A stretch of DNA of 64,000 nucleotides from Bacillota bacterium (GCA_021845645.1 JAJZVM010000006.1:70891-134890); one strand, 5' to 3'. Counted from the stretch's first letter, positions 50,229 to 58,960 are shown. The notes: generated by a model from the sequence alone, not told the origin. Program-made: numbers and translations.

Positions 50229-50279
50229 TATCATGGAACGGGATCGTACGCCGCAGAGAACCGCCCGCTTGCGCGGGCG
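50229..50279 (+). promoter_or_regulatory. msrA promoter and leader hairpin
   Basis: TATCAT (50229-50234) is the likely -10. A 7-bp hairpin (50262-50268 with 50273-50279) sits in the leader just before AGGAGG (50288-50293) and TTG 50301. The hairpin's role, if any, is unknown. Confidence 0.45.
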
Positions 50280-50300
50280 ACACCGATAGGAGGTTGACCT

Positions 50301-50840
50301 TTGCAGCAGGCCACCTTCGGCGGAGGCTGCTTCTGGTGCCTCGAGCCGGTCTTCGCTTCCCTGCGCGGCGTCGCCGCCGTCGTGCCCGGCTATGCCGGCG
50401 GCCACGTCGCGAACCCGAGCTACGAGGAGGTATGCACCGATCGCACGGGGCACGCCGAGGTCGTGGATGTGCGCTACGACACGCGCGAGATCGGCTATCG
50501 GGACCTTCTCGAGGTCTTCTTCGCCGTGCACGATCCGACCACCCCGAACCGCCAGGGCGCCGACGTCGGCAGCCAGTACCGGTCGGTCATCTTCGTCAGG
50601 AACGACGAGCAGGCGGCGGCCGCCAGGTCCTTCATCGCCGACCTGCCGCACGATCCCGCATGGCAGGGCCCGCGCGTCGTGACCGCGGTCGAGCCTCTCG
50701 GGGCCTTCTACGCCGCGGAAGACTACCACCGCGACTACTTTCGGCGAAACCCCGGGCAGGGCTACTGCCAAGTCGTGATCGCGCCGAAGCTGGGGAAGTT
50801 CCAGAAGCGCTTCGCCGGCCAACTCGGCCTCCCCGACTGA
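50301..50840 (+). CDS. msrA: Peptide methionine-(S)-sulfoxide reductase MsrA
   Basis: Repairs oxidised methionine (S epimer). Seen: 179 residues; catalytic GGCFWC (C10), GYAGG, HAEVVDV, and a resolving cysteine near the C-terminus (GYCQVV, about C156). TTG 50301 has AGGAGG at 50288-50293. It is followed by peptidase E and, convergently, by the predicted selenocysteine PDO, forming a small redox group. Confidence 0.94.
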   Translation: MQQATFGGGCFWCLEPVFASLRGVAAVVPGYAGGHVANPSYEEVCTDRTGHAEVVDVRYDTREIGYRDLLEVFFAVHDPTTPNRQGADVGSQYRSVIFVRNDEQAAAARSFIADLPHDPAWQGPRVVTAVEPLGAFYAAEDYHRDYFRRNPGQGYCQVVIAPKLGKFQKRFAGQLGLPD

Positions 50841-50847
50841 AGCGGCG

Positions 50848-51552
50848 ATGCAGCAGATCATGGCGCTCGGCGGCGGCGGCTTCTCCATGACCCCGGACAA
50901 CCTCGCGCTTGACCGCTACGTCCTCGAAAGCTGCCAGAAGGCACGTCCCAAGGTCTGCTTCCTCGGCCAGGCGAGCGCCGAGTCCCCGGACTACGCGCTG
51001 CGCTTCTACCGCGCCTTCCTCAGGCTCGGCGCCGATCCGAGCGACCTGACGCTCTTCCAGAACACGCCGCAGGACGTGCGCGCGCATCTCCTCCGCCAGG
51101 ACGCGATCTATGTCGGTGGCGGCAACACGCTGAACATGGTGGCGCTCTGGCGGGCCTGGGGAGTCGACCTCATCCTGCGCGAGGCGCTGCAATGCGGCGT
51201 CGTGCTGGCCGGCATCAGCGCCGGGGCGATCTGCTGGTTCCAGGAAGGCCTCACGGACTCGCGGCCGGGGAACCTCACCCGCGTCGAGGCGCTCGGCCTT
51301 CTCCCAGGCAGCTTCTCGCCGCATTACGACGGCGAGCCCGGGCGCAGACCGCGCTTCCACGAGCTGCTGCAAGCGCAGGGCATCGCGCCGGGGCTGGCGG
51401 CCGACGACGACGTCGCCCTGCACTTCGTCGACGGGCGGCTGCAGCGCGTCGTCGCCGCGCGCGACGGCGCGGCCGCCTACCGCCTCAGCCTGCGCCAGGG
51501 CAAGGTGCGGGAGGAGCGGCTGACGGCGGACGTCCTCGCTCCTCAAGCCTGA
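50848..51552 (+). CDS. S51-family peptidase E-like (dipeptidase E/cyanophycinase fold)
   Basis: Class I glutamine amidotransferase-like serine peptidase of 234 residues. Seen: ALGGGGFSM start, LGQAS, IYVGGGNTLNM, and nucleophile elbow GISAGAICWF (S124), with His in the SPHYDGEPGRR stretch. It is the Bacillus YgaJ/PepE type, removing N-terminal Asp from peptides. Start ATG is 7 nt after msrA. The end overlaps the convergent PDO gene by 10 nt. Confidence 0.85.
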   Translation: MQQIMALGGGGFSMTPDNLALDRYVLESCQKARPKVCFLGQASAESPDYALRFYRAFLRLGADPSDLTLFQNTPQDVRAHLLRQDAIYVGGGNTLNMVALWRAWGVDLILREALQCGVVLAGISAGAICWFQEGLTDSRPGNLTRVEALGLLPGSFSPHYDGEPGRRPRFHELLQAQGIAPGLAADDDVALHFVDGRLQRVVAARDGAAAYRLSLRQGKVREERLTADVLAPQA

Positions 51553-52181
51553 TCGCGGTCTAGGGACAACTGCAGCAGGCGCGCCAGCAGGAACTCCTCG
51601 GGCAGGGCGCCTGCGAGCGTGGCTTCCCCATGGTCTGCACGCATGATTACGGTGGGCACGGCCTTGACGTGCAGGCGGTCGGCGAGCTCCGGGAAGAGCG
51701 AGAGTTCGACCGCGTCGGCGGCGAGGCGGTCGCTCGCCAGAGCCCAGGCTTGGCACAGACGCACGGTCTGCCAGCAGCGCGTTCAGCCGGGCGACGTCAG
51801 GATCTTGACGTCGACGCGTCGCTCCATGCGGCGCAAGGTGTCGCGCGCCAACGGCGACGCTGGGGCGTCGCCGAGCGAGAGCGCGACGGCGAGATCGCAG
51901 AAGGCGTCGAGCATGAAGCCCTCCGGGAAGCCGACGAAGCCCGCGCGCGCCGCCTCGGGAGCGCCGGCTGGACCGAGCCTGTACACCGGGTAGCGGTCGG
52001 GCGGCAGCCAGGGAGCGGGGGAGGCCGGTCCCTGCTGCACCTCGAGCAGCGGCTGCAGACGGACGAGTTCGACGAGATCCGGGGCGGCGAGCGCGTCCAG
52101 GCCGCCTTCCACCCAGACCGTCACGGGCTCCTGCATCTCCTGCAGTGCCTCGGCGAGCATGGCTTTCCTGGCAGGAAGCAC
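51543..52181 (-). CDS. Predicted selenoprotein: protein disulfide oxidoreductase (PDO/glutaredoxin-like) with in-frame UGA (Sec133)
   Basis: Two same-frame pieces separated only by UGA at 51785-51783 form one 212-residue PDO homologue. Upstream of the UGA: a first thioredoxin-like unit whose own CxxC is lost, GFVGFPEGFMLDAF, then VDVKILTSPG. The UGA falls where PDO enzymes have the first cysteine of CPYC, giving U133-T-R-C136. Downstream: WQTVRLCQAWALA, VELSLFPELADRLHVKAVPT with the cis-proline (P176), and AGALPEEFLLARLL, all aligning with the family. GTG 52181 has AAGGGGG 7 nt upstream. A SECIS-like hairpin starts right after the UGA. It would be a thiol/selenol disulfide reductase. A nonsense mutation is the alternative, but it would have to hit this exact codon. 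Confidence 0.8.
51751..51773 (-). promoter_or_regulatory. SECIS-like hairpin downstream of the UGA
   Basis: mRNA positions +10 to +32 after the UGA fold as UGG + CAGAC, loop CGUGC, GUCUG, a 2-nt bulge, then CCA. The upper stem has 5 bp, and the loop holds a GU with the G at +19. This fits the bacterial SECIS rule of a small stem-loop with G in the first two loop positions, about 16-37 nt after UGA (known for SelB binding). Only the RNA fold is seen; SelB recognition is inferred. Confidence 0.6.
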
Positions 52182-52615
52182 GTTGTTTCCCCCTTGCCGG
52201 GGAGTGGTAGGGCGCGGCGCACGATGTCGCGGGCCTGTCCCGCCGACATGCGGGGAGAGGGGCGCATCCGTCGCGCCGGACGAGGAGCGTTCGACAGCGA
52301 TGGCTGCATCGCCTCCATGGGAGCGCCTGCCTGCAGCGGCGGATTGGTCGAGAGTGCAGCATGCCCGGACGCGCCGGGCCGATGCGCGGGGACGTGGCCG
52401 GCGGCTACGGCTGCAGAGCCGGGCGCGCCAGGACCATGCCCAGGTCAGGCCGGCCCATGCCGCGATGTACCGCCCTGGGCCGATGTCCCGCGGGCCTGCG
52501 ACACCCACCCCCGCCCTGAAAGACACCTCCCTGGCACCGCCATTGGCGGCCAGGTGCGTCGCCGGCCGCATCTCCCGCTTTGCCATGCCCGCGGCGGCGG
52601 CGTAAAATTAGCGCC
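52182..52615. other. 434-bp divergent intergenic region
   Basis: Between the PDO gene (leftward) and the MFS gene (rightward). It holds the PDO RBS next to 52188, weak TACCAC-like -10 material for the leftward gene at about 52205, and a clear rightward promoter at its right end. Several open frames cross it, but none has family-like sequence. I see no RNA gene or repeat in the rest. Confidence 0.5.
52580..52608 (+). promoter_or_regulatory. Strong promoter placing the MFS start codon at +1 (leaderless mRNA)
   Basis: TTGCCA (52580-52585), a 17-nt spacer and TAAAAT (52603-52608). The expected transcription start 6-8 nt downstream coincides with ATG 52616, and no Shine-Dalgarno sequence is present, so the mRNA is probably leaderless. 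Confidence 0.65.
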
Positions 52616-53881
52616 ATGGCCTTCATGTCACGCTTGTCCGCGCTTGAACCGTGGCAGCGCAATCTCACAGTGCTCTGGGTAGGGGTGTTCATCACCTCGG
52701 CCAGCTACTCCATGGTCGTGCCGTTCTTGCCGCTCTTCCTGCTCGAGATCGGTCTGCACAAGGACGTCTCGATCTGGTCAGGCCTCATGTTCAGCAGCAC
52801 CTTCCTGATGAGCGCCTTGATCTCGCCCTATTGGGGAGCGCTCTCGGACCGCTACGGGCGCCGGCCGATGATCCTCAGGTCCGGCTTCTCGCTGTTTGCG
52901 GCGTACGTGGCGACAGCCCTCGTGCAGACCCCGATGCAGCTTCTGGTGCTGCGGGCCATCCAGGGACTGCTCTCGGGCTATATTCCGAGCGCCATCGCGC
53001 TCGTCGGCACGAGCTCGCCCCCCCAGAAGGTGGGCTACAACCTCTCGCTGATGGCGACGGCATCTGCGACGGGCAGCATCGTGGGGCCGCTCCTGGGCGG
53101 TTCGGTGTCGCACCTCTTCGGCACCCGCGTGTCCTTCGCCGCCGCCGGCGTGCTGGTGCTGGGCGCGGCGGTGCTGGCGCTCTTCTTCGTCCGCGAGACG
53201 GGCTTCCAGCCCACGAAGCATCAGGGCTCCGTGCTGCGGGACCTCAGCCAAGCCTTTCAGAACCCTCCCTTCCTTGCGCTCCTCGGCCTTTCACTGCTCG
53301 TCAACTTCTCGATCATGACGATCGAGCCGATCCTGCCGCTCTATGTCGTCGAACTCGGAGGATCGCTGCAGAACGCGTCGCTGCTCTCCGGCATCATCTT
53401 CTCGCTCGTCGGCATCGCCAGCGTGATCTTCGCGCCGCGCTGGGGTCGGGCGGCGGACCGCATCGGCTTCGCCAGCGTGCTCGGCTGGGGCCTCATCGGC
53501 GGTGGCATCGGCAACCTTTTGCAGCTGCCCTTTCACAGCCTGCTGCCGTTCGCCCTGGTGCGCTTCGCCTACGGCGCGTTCTTCTGCGCCGTCTATCCCG
53601 CGATCAACGGACTCGTGGTACATACGACACCAGGGGACTTCCGCGGGCGGGCGTTCGGCCTCAACCAGTCGGCAGGACAGCTCGGCACCATGCTGGGGCC
53701 GCTCCTGGGCGGCGTGCTGAGCGGGCTCTTCGGCATCCACAGCATCTTCTGGGTCACGGGCATCCTGCTGCTCGCCGCGGCGGTCTTCACGCAACGCGGC
53801 CGGCGGCAGTGGACGGCGGGCGGCGCCGCCGCGCAGGCAGCGGCAGCCGCAGGGACCGCACCAGCGCCGCCCGGGCGCTGA
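52616..53881 (+). CDS. Major facilitator superfamily multidrug-type transporter
   Basis: DHA1-like MFS permease of 421 residues with 12 predicted helices. Seen: helix 1 motif (TVLWVGVFITSASYSMVVPFLPLFLLEIG), motif A GALSDRYGRRPM, and motif-C-like GSIVGPLLGGSVSHLFG in helix 5. It resembles MdtG/NorA-type drug exporters; substrate unknown. The start ATG has no RBS and appears leaderless. ATG 52625 is a second possible start. An Ala-rich C-terminal tail follows the last helix. Confidence 0.85.
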   Translation: MAFMSRLSALEPWQRNLTVLWVGVFITSASYSMVVPFLPLFLLEIGLHKDVSIWSGLMFSSTFLMSALISPYWGALSDRYGRRPMILRSGFSLFAAYVATALVQTPMQLLVLRAIQGLLSGYIPSAIALVGTSSPPQKVGYNLSLMATASATGSIVGPLLGGSVSHLFGTRVSFAAAGVLVLGAAVLALFFVRETGFQPTKHQGSVLRDLSQAFQNPPFLALLGLSLLVNFSIMTIEPILPLYVVELGGSLQNASLLSGIIFSLVGIASVIFAPRWGRAADRIGFASVLGWGLIGGGIGNLLQLPFHSLLPFALVRFAYGAFFCAVYPAINGLVVHTTPGDFRGRAFGLNQSAGQLGTMLGPLLGGVLSGLFGIHSIFWVTGILLLAAAVFTQRGRRQWTAGGAAAQAAAAAGTAPAPPGR

Positions 53882-53905
53882 GGACTCCTTTAGGAGGCAA
53901 CGCAG

Positions 53906-54952
53906 ATGAAGCTGCTCGAGCGCTACCGTGACGATCTGCCCGTCTCAGCGCGGACGCCCCTGCTCAGCCTCGGAGAGGGCCAGACGCCGCTTGTGCCGGC
54001 GCGCCGGATCTCCGAGACGCTCGGCCTCGACCTCTACCTCAAGTTCGAGGGCCAGAATCCGACCGGCTCCTTCAAGGACCGCGGCATGGTCCTGGCGGTG
54101 GCCAAGGCCATCGAGGAAGGCAGCAGGGCGGTCATCTGCGCCTCGACCGGCAACACGTCCGCATCGGCCGCCGCCTACGCCGCACAGGCTGGCATCCGCG
54201 CGGTCGTGGTCGTGCCGCAGGGGCGGATCGCCCTCGGCAAGCTGGCCCAGACCGTCATGTACGGGGCCGAGGTGCTGGCGATCGACGGCAATTTCGACGA
54301 GGCCCTGCGCATGGTGCGGCAGATCGCGGCCAAGGAGCCGTTCACACTGGTCAACTCGCTGAACCCCTACCGCATCGAGGGCCAGCAGACGGCGGCCTTC
54401 GAGGTGGTGGACGAACTCGGGCGCCAGCCGGACCTCCTGGCCATCCCCGTCGGCAACGCGGGCAACATCACGGCCTGGAACAAGGGCTTTCGCCGCCGGT
54501 TCGAGACGGGCAGAACATCGGGCCGCCCGCAGCTCCTCGGTTTCCAGGCGGCAGGCGCGGCCCCGATCGTTGGCGGGGCGCCGGTCGCGGCGCCGGAGAC
54601 GGTCGCGAGCGCCATCCGCATCGGCAACCCCGCAAGCTGGCAGGCCGCGGTCGCGGCCGTCGAGGAGAGCGGAGGCGGCTTCTGGGCCGTCTCCGACGAG
54701 GAGATCCTCGCAGCGCAGTCGCTGATCGCGAGCTCTGCGGGCGTGTTCTGCGAGCCCGCCTCCGCGGCGTCGGTCGCGGGGCTCCTGAAGCTGAGGCGCC
54801 TGGGTCACGCGCTGCCGGGACAGACCGCGGTCGCGGTGCTGACGGGCAACGGCCTCAAGGATCCCGACACCGCCCTGCGCAACGCGGGTGCGGACGCGAT
54901 CCAGGAGATCCCCGCCGACCTCTCCCGCCTGCGCGAGGCGCTCGGCCTATGA
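53906..54952 (+). CDS. thrC: Threonine synthase
   Basis: PLP enzyme converting O-phosphohomoserine to threonine. Seen: [12 protein letters not shown] lysine in [11 protein letters not shown] (K57), [14 protein letters not shown] phosphate-binding region, [15 protein letters not shown] and TGNGLKDPD. The short single-domain form (348 residues) is the Bacillus type. AGGAGG (53892-53897) is 8 nt before the ATG. It overlaps thrB (ATGATG), forming a thrC-thrB pair. Confidence 0.95.
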   Translation: MKLLERYRDDLPVSARTPLLSLGEGQTPLVPARRISETLGLDLYLKFEGQNPTGSFKDRGMVLAVAKAIEEGSRAVICASTGNTSASAAAYAAQAGIRAVVVVPQGRIALGKLAQTVMYGAEVLAIDGNFDEALRMVRQIAAKEPFTLVNSLNPYRIEGQQTAAFEVVDELGRQPDLLAIPVGNAGNITAWNKGFRRRFETGRTSGRPQLLGFQAAGAAPIVGGAPVAAPETVASAIRIGNPASWQAAVAAVEESGGGFWAVSDEEILAAQSLIASSAGVFCEPASAASVAGLLKLRRLGHALPGQTAVAVLTGNGLKDPDTALRNAGADAIQEIPADLSRLREALGL

Positions 54953-55830
54953 TGGCCGAGGTCTTCGCGCCCGCGACGACGGCGAACCTCGGCCCCGGCT
55001 TCGACGTGTTCGGCGCGGCGCTGGATCTCGAGGCAGGCTTTCTCGTGCGCGAGGGGGCGGGCGGCTACGTCTGGCCCGAGGGCCTGACGCAGCCGCCAGG
55101 GCGCAACCTGTTTCTCGCCGCGTTCTCCGCAGCCTTCGCCGCGCGCGGCGCAGCCGCGCCGGAGGTCTGCGTCGAAGTGTCGCAGATGCTGCCGCTGCGC
55201 TCCGGACTCGGCAGCTCCGCGAGCGCGATCTGCGCTGGCCTGACCGCTGCCGGCCTCTTTCTCGAACGGCCCCTCGCGGTGACCGAAGCGCTGCGCATCG
55301 CCGCAGGCATCGAAGGTCATCCCGACAACGTCGCGGCGTGCCTCATGGGCGGTGTCACGATCGCGAGCGGCGTCCAGGACCCGATCGTGCGCCGCCTTCC
55401 CGCGCCGCCGCTGCGCGCGATCGCGCTCTACCCCGGCGGCGCCACCTCGACGCCGAGCGCCCGCGCGGCGCTTCCGCGACTGGTGGCGCGCGAGGACGCG
55501 GTGCACAACGTCGGCCGCGCGTCGCTCCTGGTCTACGCGCTGATCGAGGGCGACTACGCGCTGCTGCGCGAGGCGACGGCCGATCGCCTGCACGAGGAGC
55601 AGCGCCTCGATTCCTGCGACTGGTGCGGTGCCGCACGCGACGCCGCGTTCGCCGCGGGCGCGCTTGCCATGCCCGTGTCAGGATCTGGTCCGACCATGCT
55701 CGCCTTGGCGCGGCCGGCGGACGCTCCAGCCGTGCTGCGGGCCCTCGCGCCGTTCGCGGCCGGGCGCCCGGACGCACGGATCTGGGACCTCGCGTTCAGC
55801 GACCGCGCCGCCCGCTCCCGCCTTCTCTAG
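54949..55830 (+). CDS. thrB: Homoserine kinase
   Basis: GHMP kinase phosphorylating homoserine for threonine synthesis. Seen: [15 protein letters not shown] (8-22), ATP loop [11 protein letters not shown] (82-92), [13 protein letters not shown] and the C-terminal GHMP motif [11 protein letters not shown]. The length is 293. ATG 54949 or 54952 both fit. Its 3' end overlaps the convergent VOC-PCD gene by 4 nt. Confidence 0.95.
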   Translation: MMAEVFAPATTANLGPGFDVFGAALDLEAGFLVREGAGGYVWPEGLTQPPGRNLFLAAFSAAFAARGAAAPEVCVEVSQMLPLRSGLGSSASAICAGLTAAGLFLERPLAVTEALRIAAGIEGHPDNVAACLMGGVTIASGVQDPIVRRLPAPPLRAIALYPGGATSTPSARAALPRLVAREDAVHNVGRASLLVYALIEGDYALLREATADRLHEEQRLDSCDWCGAARDAAFAAGALAMPVSGSGPTMLALARPADAPAVLRALAPFAAGRPDARIWDLAFSDRAARSRLL

Positions 55831-56612
55831 CGGCCCTGATGCTGGGCGAAGAGGCCTTCGATCGCCTCTGCGAGCCGCAGGTCCCGGCGGCTGACGCCGT
55901 GGGTGTCGTGGCTTCGCAGGCGCAGGCGCACCTGCCGGAACCTGAGATCGATGTCCGGATGGTGGTTCGCCGCTTCCGCCAGGCGCGCGACCTGGTCGAT
56001 GAAGCCTACCGCCTCCGCGAAGCTTGGGAAGGAGATCTCCGCCGCGAGCGCTTCCTCGTCGCCGCGGAAATGGGGCAGGCTCGCGAGCGCCGCCCGCAGG
56101 TCCGCGCCGCGCACGGTGTCGCCCTCATCGCCCGCCGCGGCCAGCAGTCCCTCGAGATCCAGCCGGCGCGTGCCCATCGCGACACCGCCTGCGTCGCGCG
56201 GCCACTCGGCCTGGGGGCGATCCCTGTAGATCTCGATGCCGTTCTGGTCGGGGTCGTGCAGGTAGATCGCCTCGCTCACCCCGTGGTCGGCGGCGCCGTC
56301 GATCGGGTAGCGGGCGGCCTGCAGGCGGAGGTAGGCGGCCGCGAGCGCCCGGCGGCTTGGGTATAGAATCGCGACGTGGTAGAGGCCCGTATGCCCTGGC
56401 GGGGGTGGCGTCGCGCCGCGACCCGCCCAGATGTTGAGCCCGATGTGGTGATGGTAGCCTCCGGCCGAGACGAAGAGCGCCTCGTCAGCCCAGCGCTGCG
56501 TCACGGAGAAGCCCAGTAGGCCGCAGTAGAAGCGCTCGGCCTGCGCGAGGTCCGAGACGGTGAGATGGACATGCCCGATCCGCACGGCCTCAGGCAGGTT
56601 GTAGTCCGCCAC
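55827..56612 (-). CDS. Fusion of a VOC/glyoxalase-fold dioxygenase-like domain and a pterin-4a-carbinolamine dehydratase domain
   Basis: 261 residues, two domains. Residues 8-132 are a vicinal-oxygen-chelate fold like catechol-2,3-dioxygenase CatE (RIGHVHLTVSDL, GGYHHHIGLN, ADHGVSEAIYLHDPDQNGIEIY) with metal ligands H14, H56 and E127. Residues 170-261 resemble PCD/DCoH: FPSFAEAVGFIDQVARLAEAANHHPD (H217, H218), then VRL...SHDTHGVSRRDLRLAEAI. The order VOC-PCD in one chain is unusual to me. GTG 56612 is used; the pterin link suggests a role with an aromatic hydroxylation, but none is encoded nearby. Confidence 0.8.
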   Translation of the reverse strand: MADYNLPEAVRIGHVHLTVSDLAQAERFYCGLLGFSVTQRWADEALFVSAGGYHHHIGLNIWAGRGATPPPPGHTGLYHVAILYPSRRALAAAYLRLQAARYPIDGAADHGVSEAIYLHDPDQNGIEIYRDRPQAEWPRDAGGVAMGTRRLDLEGLLAAAGDEGDTVRGADLRAALASLPHFRGDEEALAAEISFPSFAEAVGFIDQVARLAEAANHHPDIDLRFRQVRLRLRSHDTHGVSRRDLRLAEAIEGLFAQHQGR

Positions 56613-56688
56613 TAAAGACCCCCCCGGCAACTTTCCTCCAGCCTAGGCCGTCTGGCCCCGTCCTGCAACGCGGTCCGGTCCCTTGTGC

Positions 56689-56694
56689 TATAGT
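56689..56694 (+). promoter_or_regulatory. -10 box for the NifX-like gene
   Basis: TATAGT about 48 nt before ATG 56742; the -35 region is weak. Confidence 0.4.
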
Positions 56695-56741
56695 CGGGCC
56701 ACGGAGCCCAGGCTCCACGCCAAGGGGAACGGGGGTACCGC

Positions 56742-57083
56742 ATGATGGTGATCTGCGCGACGATGGTCGGCGATGACACGGTGGGCGGCGGCTTCGGCAA
56801 GGCAAGGCGCGTGGCGGTCGCGCAGGCCGAAGGGGACGGCTGGCAGGTGAGCCACGTCGACGTGCGCTGGGACCTTCAGCACGACCAGGTCGCCGATGGC
56901 CTGCACCACGCCCAGATCGCGCGCTTCCTGCGCGACCAGGGCGTCAACGTCGTCGTGACCGGCCATATGGGCGACGGCATGCTGCGCATGCTGGACAGCA
57001 TGAAGATCAAGGTGTTCTCGGGCGAAGGGCCGCTGTCGGAGCTGCTGCAGGCCGCGGCGGCGGACGCCGGCAAGGCGGAATAG
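56742..57083 (+). CDS. NifX/NifB C-terminal-like (dinitrogenase iron-molybdenum cofactor) domain protein
   Basis: 113-residue member of the NifX/NafY/NifB-C cofactor-carrier fold, also common in non-diazotrophs. Seen: a VTGHMGDGML loop near 71-80 and the N-terminal FGKARRVAVAQ. No nif genes lie nearby, so nitrogen fixation should not be inferred; the family binds metal clusters in several contexts. ATG 56742 or 56745. A terminator follows. Confidence 0.75.
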   Translation: MMVICATMVGDDTVGGGFGKARRVAVAQAEGDGWQVSHVDVRWDLQHDQVADGLHHAQIARFLRDQGVNVVVTGHMGDGMLRMLDSMKIKVFSGEGPLSELLQAAAADAGKAE

Positions 57084-57093
57084 GAAAGGGAGA

Positions 57094-57127
57094 GGGAGGC
57101 GGGCCGTCCGGCCCGCCTCCCTTGTGT
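57094..57127 (+). terminator. Hairpin terminator between the NifX-like gene and pckA
   Basis: A 12-bp perfect stem (57094-57105 with 57110-57121), loop GTCC, then TTGTGT. Read rightward it ends the NifX-like gene; read leftward it lies just past pckA. Confidence 0.75.
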
Positions 57128-57134
57128 CCGCGCT

Positions 57135-58724
57135 TCAGGCTCTGGGGGCTGCCGCCAGGATGGCGGGGTCCAGGTCGAAGCGGGCCTGGTTCTCGATGAA
57201 CTGCGCAGCGAGCGCCTGCGCCGCGCGGTCATACTCCCTGCCGTCGCGCCACGTGCCCCTCGGGTCCAGGATGGCGCCCGGCACGCCAGGGCAGGCCGTG
57301 GGCATCGCAAGGCCGAAGACGGGATGCGTGACGTAGCTCTGCCGCGCCAGGCTGCCGTCGATCGCCGCGCGGACGATGGCGCGGGTGTAGCCGAGGTCGA
57401 TGCGGCTGCCCTCGCCGTACGGCCCGCCGGACCAGCCGGTGTTGACGAGGTAGACGGCAGCGCCGTGGCTGCGGATCCTCTCGCCGAGCATGCGGGCGTA
57501 GGTCATCGGCGAGAGTGGCAGGAACGGCTCGCCGAAGCAGGTGGAGAAGGTCGGCTGGGGCTCCTTGACGCCGCGCTCGGTGCCGGCCAGCTTCGACGTG
57601 TAGCCCGCGAGGAAGTGGTACATCGCCTGCGCGTCGCTCAGGCGGCTGACGGGCGGCAGCACGCCGGTGGCGTCGGCCGTCAGGAAGAGGATCGTCGCGG
57701 GATGACCGCCCATGCCAGAGGGCACCGCGCCCGGGATGAAATCCACGGGGTAGGCGGCCCTTGTGTTCTCCGTCAGGGCTTGCGAGAGGTAGTCCGGACG
57801 CCGCGTCGCGTCATCGAGCACGACGTTCTCCAGGACGCTGCCGAAGCGGATGGCGTCCCAGATCTGCGGCTCCCGCTCGCGCTGCAGGCCGATGCACTTG
57901 GCGTAGCAGCCGCCCTCGAAGTTGAACACGCCGTCGTCCGACCAGCCGTGCTCGTCGTCGCCGATCAGGTGGCGCCTGGGGTCGGCCGACAGCGTCGTCT
58001 TGCCGGTGCCGGAGAGGCCGAAGAACAGGGCGACATCGCCCCGCTCACCGATGTTGGCCGAGCAGTGCATGGGCAGCACGCCGCCTTGCGGCAGTTCGCC
58101 GTTCAGCACGGTGAAGACGCTCTTCTTCATCTCGCCGGCGTACTCGGTGCCGCCGATCAGTGCGATGCGCTGCTTGAAGTCGAGGGCGATGAAGGTTTCG
58201 GAATTCGTGCCGTCGAGCGTCGGATCGGCCTGCACTCCCGGCGCCACGAGGATCCGGAAGGGCACACCGCCCGCGGGGTCCCCGCCGGCGGACAAGCGCA
58301 GCAGCATCTGGCGCATGAAGAGGCTGTGCCAGGCGTACTCGCTCACCACCTGCACGGCGATGCGGTGGCGCGGGTCGGCGCCTGCGAAGCCGTGCATGAC
58401 GTAGTGGCTGCGCAGCGAGAGGTAGTGCTCCACCTTGCCGCGCAGCTGCTCGAAGCGCCCAGGCGTGATCGGCTGGTTCACCTTGCCCCAGGCGACGGCC
58501 ATGGGGTCGCCGGGGTGCTGCACGATGAACTTGTCGCGCGGCGACCGCCCGGTGTACTTGCCGGTCGTGGCACGCAGCGCGCCGTCCGCCGTCAGCACGG
58601 CCTCGCCGCGCGCGAGCGCGTGCTCCACGAGTTCCGCGACGCTGAGATCCAGGTGCACGATCGCCTGGGCCTCGTTGTCGGCCCTCGTGGGGTGCATGTC
58701 GAGCAATGCGTCACGCTCCTTCAT
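57135..58724 (-). CDS. pckA: Phosphoenolpyruvate carboxykinase (ATP)
   Basis: Gluconeogenic enzyme converting oxaloacetate + ATP to PEP. Seen: KYTGRSPRDKFIV, GGTEYAGEMKKS, MHCSANIGERGDVALFFGLSGTGKTTLSAD (P-loop, about 236-243), DDEHGWSDDGVFNFEGGCYAKCI, and the NTGWSGGPYGEGSRIDLGYTRAI region. The length of 529 is typical. Start MKERDALLDM is preferred; an in-frame ATG at 58770 is upstream. TACAAT at 58794-58789 is a likely -10, giving a leader of about 58 nt. Confidence 0.96.
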   Translation of the reverse strand: MKERDALLDMHPTRADNEAQAIVHLDLSVAELVEHALARGEAVLTADGALRATTGKYTGRSPRDKFIVQHPGDPMAVAWGKVNQPITPGRFEQLRGKVEHYLSLRSHYVMHGFAGADPRHRIAVQVVSEYAWHSLFMRQMLLRLSAGGDPAGGVPFRILVAPGVQADPTLDGTNSETFIALDFKQRIALIGGTEYAGEMKKSVFTVLNGELPQGGVLPMHCSANIGERGDVALFFGLSGTGKTTLSADPRRHLIGDDEHGWSDDGVFNFEGGCYAKCIGLQREREPQIWDAIRFGSVLENVVLDDATRRPDYLSQALTENTRAAYPVDFIPGAVPSGMGGHPATILFLTADATGVLPPVSRLSDAQAMYHFLAGYTSKLAGTERGVKEPQPTFSTCFGEPFLPLSPMTYARMLGERIRSHGAAVYLVNTGWSGGPYGEGSRIDLGYTRAIVRAAIDGSLARQSYVTHPVFGLAMPTACPGVPGAILDPRGTWRDGREYDRAAQALAAQFIENQARFDLDPAILAAAPRA

Positions 58725-58960
58725 AGCTCTATTCCGGGTGGACCGACACTTGGCCCATTCGGTGTCCATCGCGCCGACCACACGGACCATTGTAGCAAAC
58801 CAACTGATCAGGTGATACGCAAACGGAATCTGTACGGTCGGCCCTACGGCCCCATCTGTCCGGCCACACGGCTGTTGCCGCAGCCCCTCAGCGGGCAACC
58901 TCTACCTCGGGGAGGGCGCGGTGGCCGCCGGGTCGAGGCCCTGGCGCCAGGGGGAGGACG

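Noticed and set aside
52182..52586. A 135-residue N-terminal extension of the PDO gene
   Set aside because: The frame is open but Arg/Ala-rich and not PDO-like; GTG 52181 has a good RBS and gives a normal PDO start.
56742..57083. Nitrogen fixation function from the NifX-like domain
   Set aside because: No nif genes nearby, and the domain is widespread outside diazotrophs.
58725..58898. Longer N-terminus for PEP carboxykinase
   Set aside because: It crosses the likely promoter (TACAAT, 58789-58794) and has no family resemblance.
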